Below are positions 1-4,821 of a stretch of DNA of 8,987 bases, piece by piece. The DNA comes from an uncultured Acetatifactor sp. (GTDB lineage Bacteria > Bacillota > Clostridia > Lachnospirales > Lachnospiraceae). The notes beneath the pieces are model-generated. The model had not been told where the DNA came from. It made no database searches and saw only the letters and a list, made by a program, of their open reading frames with translations. Position 1 is the stretch's first letter; the number at the start of each line of letters is the position of its first letter. The DNA is taken from the NCBI RefSeq assembly GCF_910585425.1, contig NZ_CAJUCP010000102.1:1-8987 (forward strand), written 5' to 3'. Both the position numbers and the translations under genes were made by a program.

Positions 1-71
1 GGACTATCTTGGATGCCGTCAAGCAGATTCCCATACCTTTTGTTTATTTCACTGTCTCTGTTTGCTGTCAT
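1..71 (-). CDS. 5' end of an unidentified gene (partial, leaves window)
   Basis: The first 23 codons of a gene run off the left edge. The predicted start is MTANRDSEINKRYGNLLDGI, a hydrophilic N-terminus without signal peptide. An ATG at 71 is preceded by a strong GGAGGA ribosome binding site at 82-87 with 10 nt spacing, which is why this start was chosen. It begins 24 nt after the stop codon of the upstream HNH/AP2 gene, so the two are probably cotranscribed. Too little is visible to name a family; the position inside an accessory element suggests another element-encoded gene. Confidence 0.55.
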   Translation of the reverse strand, partial: MTANRDSEINKRYGNLLDGIQDS

Positions 72-95
72 TAATTTTGTATCCTCCGTTTATTT

Positions 96-1379
96 TTAAT
101 CATCGATTTCAATCTTCCAGTTCATCATCGCTCTATATACTTTATCTGGAATCTCATCCTTAAACTGTTCCGCCATATCTTTGATGAAGTCCTCTTTATA
201 TTCTTTGTACCTTTCAAAAGCAGATTCCGCAGTCTCAAAGCTTCCCAGCTTAATCTGTTTGCCCATGAAAGACATGGCCGCCCGGAACCTCTTTTTATCT
301 TTCTCACAATAGACACCTATCGGGAAATCTCCCCTGTCATCCTTTTTGCTAAGGAAAAGCGTATTGATTGTATGGGGCACGAATACCACTGTCTCAGGGC
401 TATATATCTTATTTCCTTTGAATAGGATGTCCTTATCCAAATCAAAAGACATCCTTGGAATATTGTTCTGGTCATACCATACCTTGAAGTTGCTGTAATT
501 GAGCCATTCCTCGCAGACACTGCATCCTCTATACTGCGGCTGTCTCTTAAGGAACTTCTCATTGTAGCAGCGGTTAATCATATCATGCCATCTAAGATAA
601 GACTCTGATTTGCAGTCTACGTCTTCGCTTCCCCAATACCCAATCCCACACATAATCGGCTCCATCGCCCTGCTGCTCCAGTCATCCGGCTTGTACCTTA
701 TGTCATTCATCACTTTCAGGATGAATCTCTCTGAATCATCGCCTGTCTTGATGAAATGGTTCTTCACAATCCTGTACTGTTCCTGATTCAATGGGTATAG
801 GTTTCTATAATAACAGTCCTGTTTATCAAATCCGCTGTGCCATATGTAGATGCCATTCCTTTTATCTGGATTCACGATGAATTCTTCAACTACTGCTTTT
901 GCTGCATATAAGTAGGCCGTCTTATAAATCCATCTACCATCGATGAATACGTTCTTTCTCAATGTATAATGCAATGCCCCGTAGCTGTCATAGCTTCCCT
1001 GCAGCAGATCATATCTGCCATCAGAAAGCCTGACCACTCTTCCATAATTCGATAGCCATGTATCCTTATAGTCCATCAGCCTGATAAAGGTTTCATCCGT
1101 GTCTAACGGAACGACATTGGCATTTGAAATATCCAGTATCCTTTCAGGCTTGATGTCTTTATATCTTCTCTGTATCAATATCTCAAGATCCTCAGGGAAC
1201 TCGATTCTATTCTTTTTCTCCAGGTATTCACGTTGGCTCTTATATTCACATTCTTTGCACTGTCCTAAATAGTATGGATTATTGAACTGTCCTTTTACCA
1301 ACCGAAAGCTTTCCATAGGCAGTATCCTGCCACATTTCTTGCATATTTTTGTTTCTTCATTTACTGTAACTGTATTCAT
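96..1379 (-). CDS. Phage-type NUMOD4/HNH-like protein with C-terminal AP2 DNA-binding domain
   Basis: This 427-residue protein has the layout of phage homing-endonuclease-like proteins. A zinc-knuckle pair lies at the N-terminus (C13/C16 and C41/C44). A NUMOD4-like stretch follows at about 98-126 (WLSNYGRVVRLSDGR), then an HNH-like region at about 178-197 around H181 and the RNLYPL segment. A conserved phage module covers 261-342 (YLRWHDMINRCYNE, CSVCEEWLNY, LDKDILFKGNKIYSPET). The AP2-like domain is about 353-400 (PIGVYCEKDKKRFRAAM, then KLGSFETAESAFERYKEYK), and the tail ends KIEIDD. It probably binds or nicks DNA in the nucleoid; the HNH region is weak, so catalysis is uncertain. The AAAAGGAG at 1395-1402 lies 15 nt from the ATG, unusually far, and an in-frame TAA just upstream rules out an earlier start. 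It follows a terminator-like hairpin pair. Confidence 0.85.
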   Translation of the reverse strand: MNTVTVNEETKICKKCGRILPMESFRLVKGQFNNPYYLGQCKECEYKSQREYLEKKNRIEFPEDLEILIQRRYKDIKPERILDISNANVVPLDTDETFIRLMDYKDTWLSNYGRVVRLSDGRYDLLQGSYDSYGALHYTLRKNVFIDGRWIYKTAYLYAAKAVVEEFIVNPDKRNGIYIWHSGFDKQDCYYRNLYPLNQEQYRIVKNHFIKTGDDSERFILKVMNDIRYKPDDWSSRAMEPIMCGIGYWGSEDVDCKSESYLRWHDMINRCYNEKFLKRQPQYRGCSVCEEWLNYSNFKVWYDQNNIPRMSFDLDKDILFKGNKIYSPETVVFVPHTINTLFLSKKDDRGDFPIGVYCEKDKKRFRAAMSFMGKQIKLGSFETAESAFERYKEYKEDFIKDMAEQFKDEIPDKVYRAMMNWKIEIDD

Positions 1380-1418
1380 TGTTTACTTTAGATGCTCCTT
1401 TTAGATATGATAATAGAA

Positions 1419-1440
1419 GCGTCTCCAGAATTGGTGACGC
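1419..1440 (-). terminator. Second hairpin of a tandem terminator-like pair
   Basis: On the minus strand the sequence forms GCGTC-A-CCA, loop ATTC, TGG-A-GACGC: eight base pairs around one A/A mismatch, followed by TTCTATT. Its core CCAATTCTGGA closely matches the CCAATTCAGGA core of the neighbouring hairpin at 1448-1468. It lies between that terminator and the ribosome binding site of the HNH/AP2 gene and could be a back-up terminator or leader element. The weak T tract keeps confidence modest. Confidence 0.35.
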
Positions 1441-1468
1441 AAAAATAGAGAGTCCTGAATTGGCTCCC
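1441..1468 (-). terminator. Probable intrinsic terminator ending the gene-free structured region
   Basis: Read on the minus strand, GGGAG and CTCTC pair (one G-U) with an inner CC/GG, loop AATTCA, followed directly by TATTTTT (1447-1441). The G-U wobble becomes an A-C mismatch on the plus strand, which supports minus-strand function. It would end a transcript coming from the 1.5-2.33 kb region before the HNH/AP2 gene, or act as an attenuator for that gene. Confidence 0.5.
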
Positions 1469-1620
1469 TAATGTAAATCAATATTCAGTTGTAGGTTTTC
1501 GCTTTTATGGCGATTATTTAATTCTGTGTAATCGTATAACTCACCACGAAATCGTGGTTACTCATTTTCCCCCATTTGTGGAGGGATGATATGATCTTTT
1601 ATGAATCTTTCTCAACTTCC

Positions 1621-1650
1621 TACGATTAGTCCACGATAAACTAATTCGTA
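1621..1650. other. Ten-base-pair hairpin with one bulge
   Basis: TACG-ATTAGT pairs with ACTAAT-(T)-CGTA around the loop CCACGATAA (plus-strand reading). All ten pairs are Watson-Crick with a single bulged base, one of the best stems in the gene-free region and part of the candidate structured RNA. Confidence 0.5.
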
Positions 1651-1657
1651 TGATTGC

Positions 1658-1684
1658 AGTTGTACCACCGTGGGACAACTTTTT
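1658..1684. other. Hairpin followed by T run on plus strand
   Basis: AGTTGT pairs with ACAACT with an inner CCA/TGG, loop CCG and one A/G mismatch, followed on the plus strand by TTTT. It could be a plus-strand intrinsic terminator, but no plus-strand gene precedes it, so it is more likely another stem of the structured region. Confidence 0.35.
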
Positions 1685-1710
1685 ACACACTTCTGCGGAA
1701 AACTCATCCC

Positions 1711-1745
1711 CCTATAGGTGTTGGGTTTAAACCCATCGCTATAGG
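1711..1745. other. Nested double-stem structure
   Basis: An outer stem CCTATAG (1711-1717) / CTATAGG (1739-1745) encloses the perfect 14-base palindrome TGGGTTTAAACCCA (1722-1735), separated by small internal loops. Such an ordered arrangement is unlikely by chance and fits a structured RNA, although a DNA palindrome for protein binding is possible. Confidence 0.5.
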
Positions 1746-1803
1746 TTTAAGATATTTCGTTTTGAAGTGAAAAAGGTTCTCGCTAAAATTGTCGGCATCT
1801 TTT

Positions 1804-1859
1804 AATAGAAATCTGACTCCACAAAAAATACTTCAAATAGTGATCTGATTCCACAAAAA
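1804..1859. repeat. Two 24-bp direct repeats, period 32
   Basis: The copies at 1804-1827 and 1836-1859 agree at 21 of 24 positions, sharing AATAG, ATCTGA and TCCACAAAAA. An 8-base spacer separates them. Two copies only, with no further unit, so not a CRISPR array. They could be paired protein-binding sites or a duplicated RNA module. Confidence 0.6.
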
Positions 1860-1944
1860 TTCGGAGTGAACTATATCAGTCACGCCCATTTGGGCTTTTC
1901 GTAGAAAACACAGCCGATACCAGCATCTGACCTTATATGAATAT

Positions 1945-1970
1945 TTTGTTCGCCAAAACGGGCGAGCAAA
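1945..1970. other. Ten-base-pair hairpin
   Basis: TTTGTTCGCC pairs with GGCGAGCAAA around the loop AAAACG. One pair is U-G when read on the plus strand but A-C on the minus strand, the only stem that argues for plus-strand transcription of this region. Confidence 0.5.
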
Positions 1971-1980
1971 CCTTTTAAAG

Positions 1981-2022
1981 CGTTCGCTTTGTAACGAACG
2001 GAAGTCTTTTTATAATACTTCC
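1981..2022. other. Two abutting six-base-pair hairpins
   Basis: CGTTCG/CGAACG (1981-2000, 8-base loop) and GGAAGT/ACTTCC (2000-2022, 11-base loop) lie directly next to each other and could stack coaxially. All pairs are Watson-Crick. They form the centre of the hairpin-rich gene-free stretch. Confidence 0.5.
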
Positions 2023-2222
2023 ATTATATGAAGGGCTGTAACAAATCGTTACCCACTTGGCAGAACAATTCATTCAGTCAGCTTATATATCCAATCGCCA
2101 ATTTTGTCGATTCAAATGTGAACTTATTTCCAATTAGAAATTTTGATGCTGCAAGTTTCAAATCATTCAAACTGAAGGATTAGAAATCTTTCGACCACTT
2201 ATGGGCGATATAGATTAAATCT

Positions 2223-2249
2223 ACCACATTGCTTTTAGAGCAAGATGGT
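2223..2249 (-). other. Nine-pair hairpin favouring the minus strand
   Basis: Read on the minus strand, ACCATCTTGC pairs with GCAATGTGGT around TCTAAAA: eight Watson-Crick pairs, one U-G and one C/U mismatch. On the plus strand the U-G becomes a mismatch, so this stem supports minus-strand transcription. Confidence 0.4.
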
Positions 2250-2340
2250 TCAAGACCTGATAACAACCGTACCTACAGGTACACACCAATTCCCGCAGGG
2301 AACCATCATCCCATGGGACTACAATTAAATGCCGATACCT

Positions 2341-2368
2341 ATAATAGTCATGAATATCTATGTTACAA
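2341..2368 (-). promoter_or_regulatory. Possible sigma-70-type promoter for the structured region
   Basis: On the minus strand TTGTAA (2363-2368) and TATTAT (2341-2346) are separated by 16 nt, matching the consensus at four and five of six positions. Transcription would start near 2334, at the edge of the hairpin-rich stretch and just after the CxxC gene. AT-rich DNA gives such matches by chance, so confidence is low. Confidence 0.3.
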
Positions 2369-2381
2369 TCTTCATTTTTGC

Positions 2382-2399
2382 TAGGTTCATTTGAACCTA
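2382..2399. repeat. Perfect palindrome overlapping the CxxC gene's stop codon
   Basis: TAGGTTCA and TGAACCTA flank two bases, an uninterrupted inverted repeat that includes the TAG stop of the CxxC gene. No T run follows on the minus strand, so it is not a standard terminator; it may protect the 3' end of the HU-CxxC message or be a protein-binding site. Confidence 0.5.
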
Positions 2400-2618
2400 C
2401 CCTTTATCGGCATCAGTATCCTGATTGTCGCCTCTTTCTCTCAACGGACACCACTCAGGGCTTTCCTTTGGCAAATCTCCAACACCCACTTTCCCCATAT
2501 CGTCAATCCGTTCTTCGTGGTCACAGTAATAAATCCTCTTACCATAGTCATACGTTTTCATGTACTGGCATTCAGCGCAATTATGTGCCCTATCACTCCT
2601 CAGTCCCATATGTACCAT
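2397..2618 (-). CDS. Small CxxC putative zinc-binding protein
   Basis: A predicted 73-residue soluble protein with C14, C17, C32, H34 and C57 (HNCAECQYM, IYYCDHEE, SPEWCPLRER), a spacing that suggests one zinc site. Small proteins of this CxxC...C.H...WCPL style occur in Firmicutes elements; function unknown. The reading frame is open back to 2678, inside the HU gene, but the start at 2618 was chosen because AGGGAGGA at 2623-2630 precedes it by about 5 nt; ATGs at 2621 and 2609 are alternatives. It overlaps the end of the HU gene by 26 nt in another frame, which implies translational coupling. The acidic tail (GDNQDTDADKG) ends at a palindrome. Confidence 0.7.
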   Translation of the reverse strand: MVHMGLRSDRAHNCAECQYMKTYDYGKRIYYCDHEERIDDMGKVGVGDLPKESPEWCPLRERGDNQDTDADKG

Positions 2619-2904
2619 CATCTCCTCCCTTGATGCCGTCATACAGCAGATCGCTTGCACAGAACCTGACACATTCATGCTCCGGTATGATACACGTTTC
2701 CCCAGTATGCAGGTTCCTCCCTTTCTTCTCTTTTACCGTCCGCATCTCGAACCTCCCGAATCCGGTGAACATCACCTTTTCATCCTTGCTGAGGTAGTCC
2801 TTCAGCGTCTCTATGAACGCCCCTACGGCATTGAATGCGGCTTTCTTTGTCATCGCGCCGTTCTCCGCCATCCTGTCCGCGAATTCCTTCTTGCAGATTG
2901 CCAT
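2593..2904 (-). CDS. HU-family DNA-binding protein
   Basis: A 103-residue HU/IHF homologue that would bend and coat DNA as a dimer. Visible are the N-terminal helical half (MAICKKEFADRMAENGAMTK, then AFNAVGAFIETLKDYL), the turn KVMFTGFGRFEMR at 44-55, the beta-arm GRNLHTGE at 62-69, and the C-terminal IIPEHECVRFCASDLLYDGI. At the arm tip the usual GRNP reads GRNL, so the intercalating proline is leucine. It has four cysteines (4, 71, 78, 82) and an acidic tail longer than typical, GGDDGTYGTEE. A strong AAGGAGGAG lies 8 nt before the ATG. It follows the cold-shock fragment by 37 nt and overlaps the CxxC gene, so the three likely form one transcript. The divergence fits an element-encoded rather than housekeeping HU. 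Confidence 0.92.
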   Translation of the reverse strand: MAICKKEFADRMAENGAMTKKAAFNAVGAFIETLKDYLSKDEKVMFTGFGRFEMRTVKEKKGRNLHTGETCIIPEHECVRFCASDLLYDGIKGGDDGTYGTEE

Positions 2905-2941
2905 GTTATCAGCTCCTCCTTATCTTTTTATCATTTTTTGT

Positions 2942-3016
2942 TCAATTGTCTTTGTCCTCTCCAAGGATGAAGCCGTAGCCCCTATCCTGGAAATATCTCG
3001 TTACCTTGCCATACAT
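2942..3016 (-). pseudogene. Truncated cold-shock-domain ORF, 24 residues
   Basis: A short ORF reads MYGKVTRYFQDRGYGFILGE followed by DKDN and TGA. This is the first two strands of a cold-shock domain, including the RNA-binding motif I (K/R-GYGFI). The FVH motif and the rest of the usual 65-70 residues are absent, and no other frame downstream continues the domain. GGAGGAG lies 11 nt upstream of the ATG, so initiation signals are intact. Either a decayed csp-like gene or a short translated leader for the HU gene, whose start is 37 nt downstream. Confidence 0.5.
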
Positions 3017-3339
3017 AGTCTCCTAATCTCCTCCTGTAGATTTTCTGTAGTAATGAAATTGCTGTTTTAAGTTACCGGGATGCAAGGGCATAGGATGCCC
3101 CTGTGACGCGCTGTGGTGCCCATATAAGGGCTTTGATGGATGATGTATAGATTTGTGTGTATTTATGTGTCTGTGGGATTCAGACACTAAAATAAGCCTC
3201 ACAGATGACTGTACATAATTAATACTTCACAGCCTCCTGTGGGACTTATTTATGTGTCCGAATACAATAAATCATTAACTCATATAAACATATACTGGAA
3301 TCATCTTTTTTTGTCGAGTCATAATATTATATACTTTAT
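3017..3339. other. Gene-free element edge, 323 bases
   Basis: No gene is supported here. It contains a GGGCAT-AGG-ATGCCC hairpin (3086-3100), a small GCCC/GGGC hairpin (3118-3131), the repeat cluster at 3160-3260 and a very AT-rich stretch up to the comM junction. A weak minus-strand promoter-like pair, CAGACA and TATACA with 18 nt spacing, lies around 3140-3170 and might serve the cold-shock/HU genes. Overall it looks like a regulatory or recombination region at the end of the element. Confidence 0.5.
3160..3260. repeat. Inverted and direct repeat cluster near the element end
   Basis: Segments 3181-3204 and 3237-3260 are imperfect inverted repeats, complementary at 19 of 24 positions. A third copy of the core TATTTATGTGTC occurs at 3160-3171, in the same orientation as the second arm. 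GTGTCTG (3168-3174) and CAGACAC (3181-3187) also form a 7-bp hairpin. Three copies in both orientations within 100 bp, some 90-180 bp from the comM junction, resemble arm-type sites for an integrase/excisionase or transposase-binding sites; a promoter operator is an alternative. Confidence 0.55.
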
Positions 3340-3360
3340 CTAAATGTAATCTATCCGATC
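3340..3360. other. Element-chromosome junction (attachment site) in comM
   Basis: On the minus strand comM reads ...GPILDRID and then Tyr-Ile-stop, where family members continue DRID-I-H-V. Left of about 3349 the DNA is very AT-rich; right of about 3357 it is GC-rich coding sequence. The crossover core is probably within the codons for DRID. The exact core and any target duplication cannot be defined without the other end. Confidence 0.6.
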
Positions 3361-4539
3361 CAGGATGGGCCCCGACACCTTTCCCATGTATCTGTGCACC
3401 TGGGGCCTGGTGCAGCTGCAGCGCGCCCTGTCCGGGTAATAGCCGCAGGGGCAGGGGTTCATGGCGCACACCAGCATGAAGTCGCTGGGGTATGTCACGT
3501 TCCCGCTGACCCGGGAGATGGTCACCCGGCGCTCCTCCAGAGGCTGGCGCAGGGCGTCCAGGGAGGCCCGCTGGAATTCCGGCAGCTCGTCCAGGAACAG
3601 GACGCCCCTGTGAGCCAGGGAGATCATCCCGGGCTTCGGCACAGTGCTGCCGCCGATGAGCGCCGCCTGGGAGATGGTGTGGTGGGGGCTCCGGAAGGGC
3701 CGTCCCGTCACCAGCGCCTCCCCCTCCTCCAGCAGCCCCGCCACGCTGACCACGCTGGTCACCTCCAGGCTCTCCTCCAGCGTCAGCGGCGGCAGGATGC
3801 CGGGAATCCTCCTGGCAATCATGGATTTCCCCGCTCCCGGCGGCCCTACCATCAGCAGGTTGTGGAACCCCGCGGCAGCGATCTCCGCGGCCCGCCTGGC
3901 CGTCTCCTGTCCCGTCACCTCGGCAAAATCAGGCCTTTCCTGAGGCCCGCCGCCATCGCGCTCCGCCTCCGCGAACAGGCTCTCCGTGTCCACCAAGGTC
4001 CGGGGCAGCACCCCGTCCCTCTCCGCCCCACCGGCCATGAGGAAATGCATGATTTCCAGGATATTCTCCGCCCCCCTGACCCGGATGCCGGGAATCACCG
4101 CTCCCTCCCTGGCGTTCGCCCCGGGGACGATGCATTCCCGGATGCCCGCTGCCGCCGCGGCCCGCACGATGGGCAGCACGCCCCTGGCCTTTTTCAGCTC
4201 TCCGTTCAGCCCCAGCTCTCCCAGGAACAGAAGCCCTTCGGCCGCGCCGGCCGGAACCAGCTCCATGGCCTCCAGCATCCCCACGGCAATGGGCAGGTCA
4301 AAGGCAGTGCCCTCCTTTCTCCTGTCTGCCGGAGATAAATTGACGGTAATACGGCATGGCGGCAGGTTCAGGCCCACATTTTTCAGGGCCACCGTCACCC
4401 GCTCTCTGGACTCCCGCACCTCCGTGCTCAGGGACCCCACCATCAAAAAAGCAGGAAGCCCCCTGGCGATGTCTACCTCCACGGAGACCATATAGGCACA
4501 GACCCCCTGGAGCGCACCGGAATGAACCGCGCTGTACAT
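3340..4539 (-). CDS. comM: ComM/YifB Mg-chelatase-like AAA+ ATPase, C-terminally truncated
   Basis: ComM is a hexameric helicase aiding branch migration during natural transformation. The protein has the N-terminal ChlI-like domain (about 1-170), then the AAA+ module: Walker A GPPGAGKS (232-239), RSPHHTIS (283-290), Walker B GVLFLDELPEF (312-322), the NPCPCGYYPD and RCSCT cysteine region (361-377), and DRID (394-397), where it stops after two foreign residues. It is 399 residues against about 505-510 in intact homologues, so the C-terminal Mg_chelatase_C domain (about 110 residues) is missing, presumably stranded at the far end of the inserted element. The ATG follows GGAGG by 6 nt. Likely non-functional while the element is integrated. 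It is the last chromosomal gene before the insertion. Confidence 0.95.
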   Translation of the reverse strand: MYSAVHSGALQGVCAYMVSVEVDIARGLPAFLMVGSLSTEVRESRERVTVALKNVGLNLPPCRITVNLSPADRRKEGTAFDLPIAVGMLEAMELVPAGAAEGLLFLGELGLNGELKKARGVLPIVRAAAAAGIRECIVPGANAREGAVIPGIRVRGAENILEIMHFLMAGGAERDGVLPRTLVDTESLFAEAERDGGGPQERPDFAEVTGQETARRAAEIAAAGFHNLLMVGPPGAGKSMIARRIPGILPPLTLEESLEVTSVVSVAGLLEEGEALVTGRPFRSPHHTISQAALIGGSTVPKPGMISLAHRGVLFLDELPEFQRASLDALRQPLEERRVTISRVSGNVTYPSDFMLVCAMNPCPCGYYPDRARCSCTRPQVHRYMGKVSGPILDRIDYI

Positions 4540-4612
4540 AAAATACCTCCTGTCCCAGCCTGCAGCCCTCCCTGTGGCCGCCGCTGTTTTCTCATAGATT
4601 TTTTCATAGCTT

Positions 4613-4688
4613 GTTTCCTAATTGATTGTTTCCTGTTGATTTCACTGAAAAAGATGATTTGGCCCACTGCCCGTGAAAGTCCGTGAAA
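4613..4688. repeat. Short tandem repeats upstream of comM
   Basis: GTTTCCT-(A)N-TTGATT occurs twice in tandem (4613-4627 and 4628-4641), and CCGTGAAA twice ten bases apart (4671-4678, 4681-4688). They lie in the 282-base leader between the PilT-like gene and comM. The ten-base period could place paired protein contacts on one DNA face, but no clear comM promoter is associated. Confidence 0.35.
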
Positions 4689-4787
4689 TATGTACCGATC
4701 CGGAAAGACATATTTGTGACAAAAAAGAAAATCGGGAAATGCTTCTCTGCTGTATTTCGGGAAAATCCTGACTTTTGTAGCATCCGC

Positions 4788-4810
4788 CGGGTGCGGACCG
4801 CCCGCACCCG
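4788..4810 (-). terminator. GC-rich hairpin after the PilT-like gene
   Basis: A perfect 9-bp stem CGGGTGCGG/CCGCACCCG with a 5-base loop lies 11 nt past the stop codon of the PilT-like gene. No T run follows on the minus strand, so it may be a weak terminator or a 3' stabilising structure. Confidence 0.4.
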
Positions 4811-4821
4811 ACAGGTGAGAT

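Larger units (their letters stand above)
1441..2334 (-). ncRNA. Candidate large structured non-coding RNA (about 0.9 kb)
   Basis: The gene-free stretch between the CxxC gene and the HNH/AP2 gene has frequent stops in all frames and no ORF with a convincing ribosome binding site. It is dense in hairpins: 1543-1558 (ACCACGA/TCGTGGT), 1621-1650 (ten pairs, one bulge), 1658-1680, 1711-1745 (two nested 7-bp stems), 1884-1895, 1945-1970 (ten pairs), 1981-2000 and 2000-2022 (six each, abutting), 2033-2054, 2223-2249, and three small ones within 2255-2320 (for example GTACCTGTAGGTAC). A -10/-35-like pair lies at 2341-2368 and a terminator at 1441-1468, both on the minus strand, giving a transcript of about 890 nt. 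Size and prophage setting resemble GOLLD and ROOL RNAs, but no family motif was recognised. Strand evidence is mixed: hairpins at 1567-1584, 1448-1468 and 2223-2249 fit minus better through G-U pairs, whereas 1945-1970 fits plus better. Confidence 0.45.
1..3350. mobile_element. One end of an integrated element (prophage-like), inserted in comM
   Basis: This AT-rich block contains a phage-type NUMOD4/HNH-AP2 gene, an HU homologue, a cold-shock fragment and a long gene-free structured stretch. It ends where the GC-rich comM coding sequence is interrupted at its DRID motif (about 3349-3357). The composition change, the cut host gene and the gene content together support an integrated element. 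No integrase, capsid, conjugation gene or second end is visible, so prophage versus integrative conjugative element is open; the AP2/HNH gene leans towards phage. The boundary is approximate to about 10 bases. Confidence 0.65.

Noticed and set aside
1570..1720. Small minus-strand ORFs in the gene-free region (about 30-42 codons)
   Set aside because: They lack a properly spaced ribosome binding site or an ATG, overlap strong hairpins in conflicting frames, and show no recognisable motif.
1804..1859. CRISPR array
   Set aside because: Only two imperfect repeats with an 8-base spacer and no cas genes.
2240..2290. tRNA, suggested by GGTTCAAGACC and nearby hairpins
   Set aside because: The flanking bases do not form a five-pair T stem, and no acceptor stem or anticodon arm can be drawn.
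1441..2334. Group I or group II intron hosting the HNH gene
   Set aside because: No domain V-like hairpin, no recognisable P/Q/R/S core and no split host gene on either side. The HNH/AP2 gene lies downstream of the terminator rather than within the structure.
96..2334. IscB with HEARO/omega RNA
   Set aside because: The protein has no RuvC segments or arginine-rich bridge; its modules are NUMOD4 and AP2 instead.
3275..3322. Start of a serine recombinase (MTRQKKMIPVYVYMS)
   Set aside because: Only 15 codons, no ribosome binding site, and tyrosine where the catalytic arginine of the Y-x-R-x-S motif should be; the likeness is too short to trust.
3394..4338. Long plus-strand ORF opposite comM
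   Set aside because: It is antisense to the unmistakable comM frame, a product of high GC, with low-complexity Pro/Gly/Arg/His composition.
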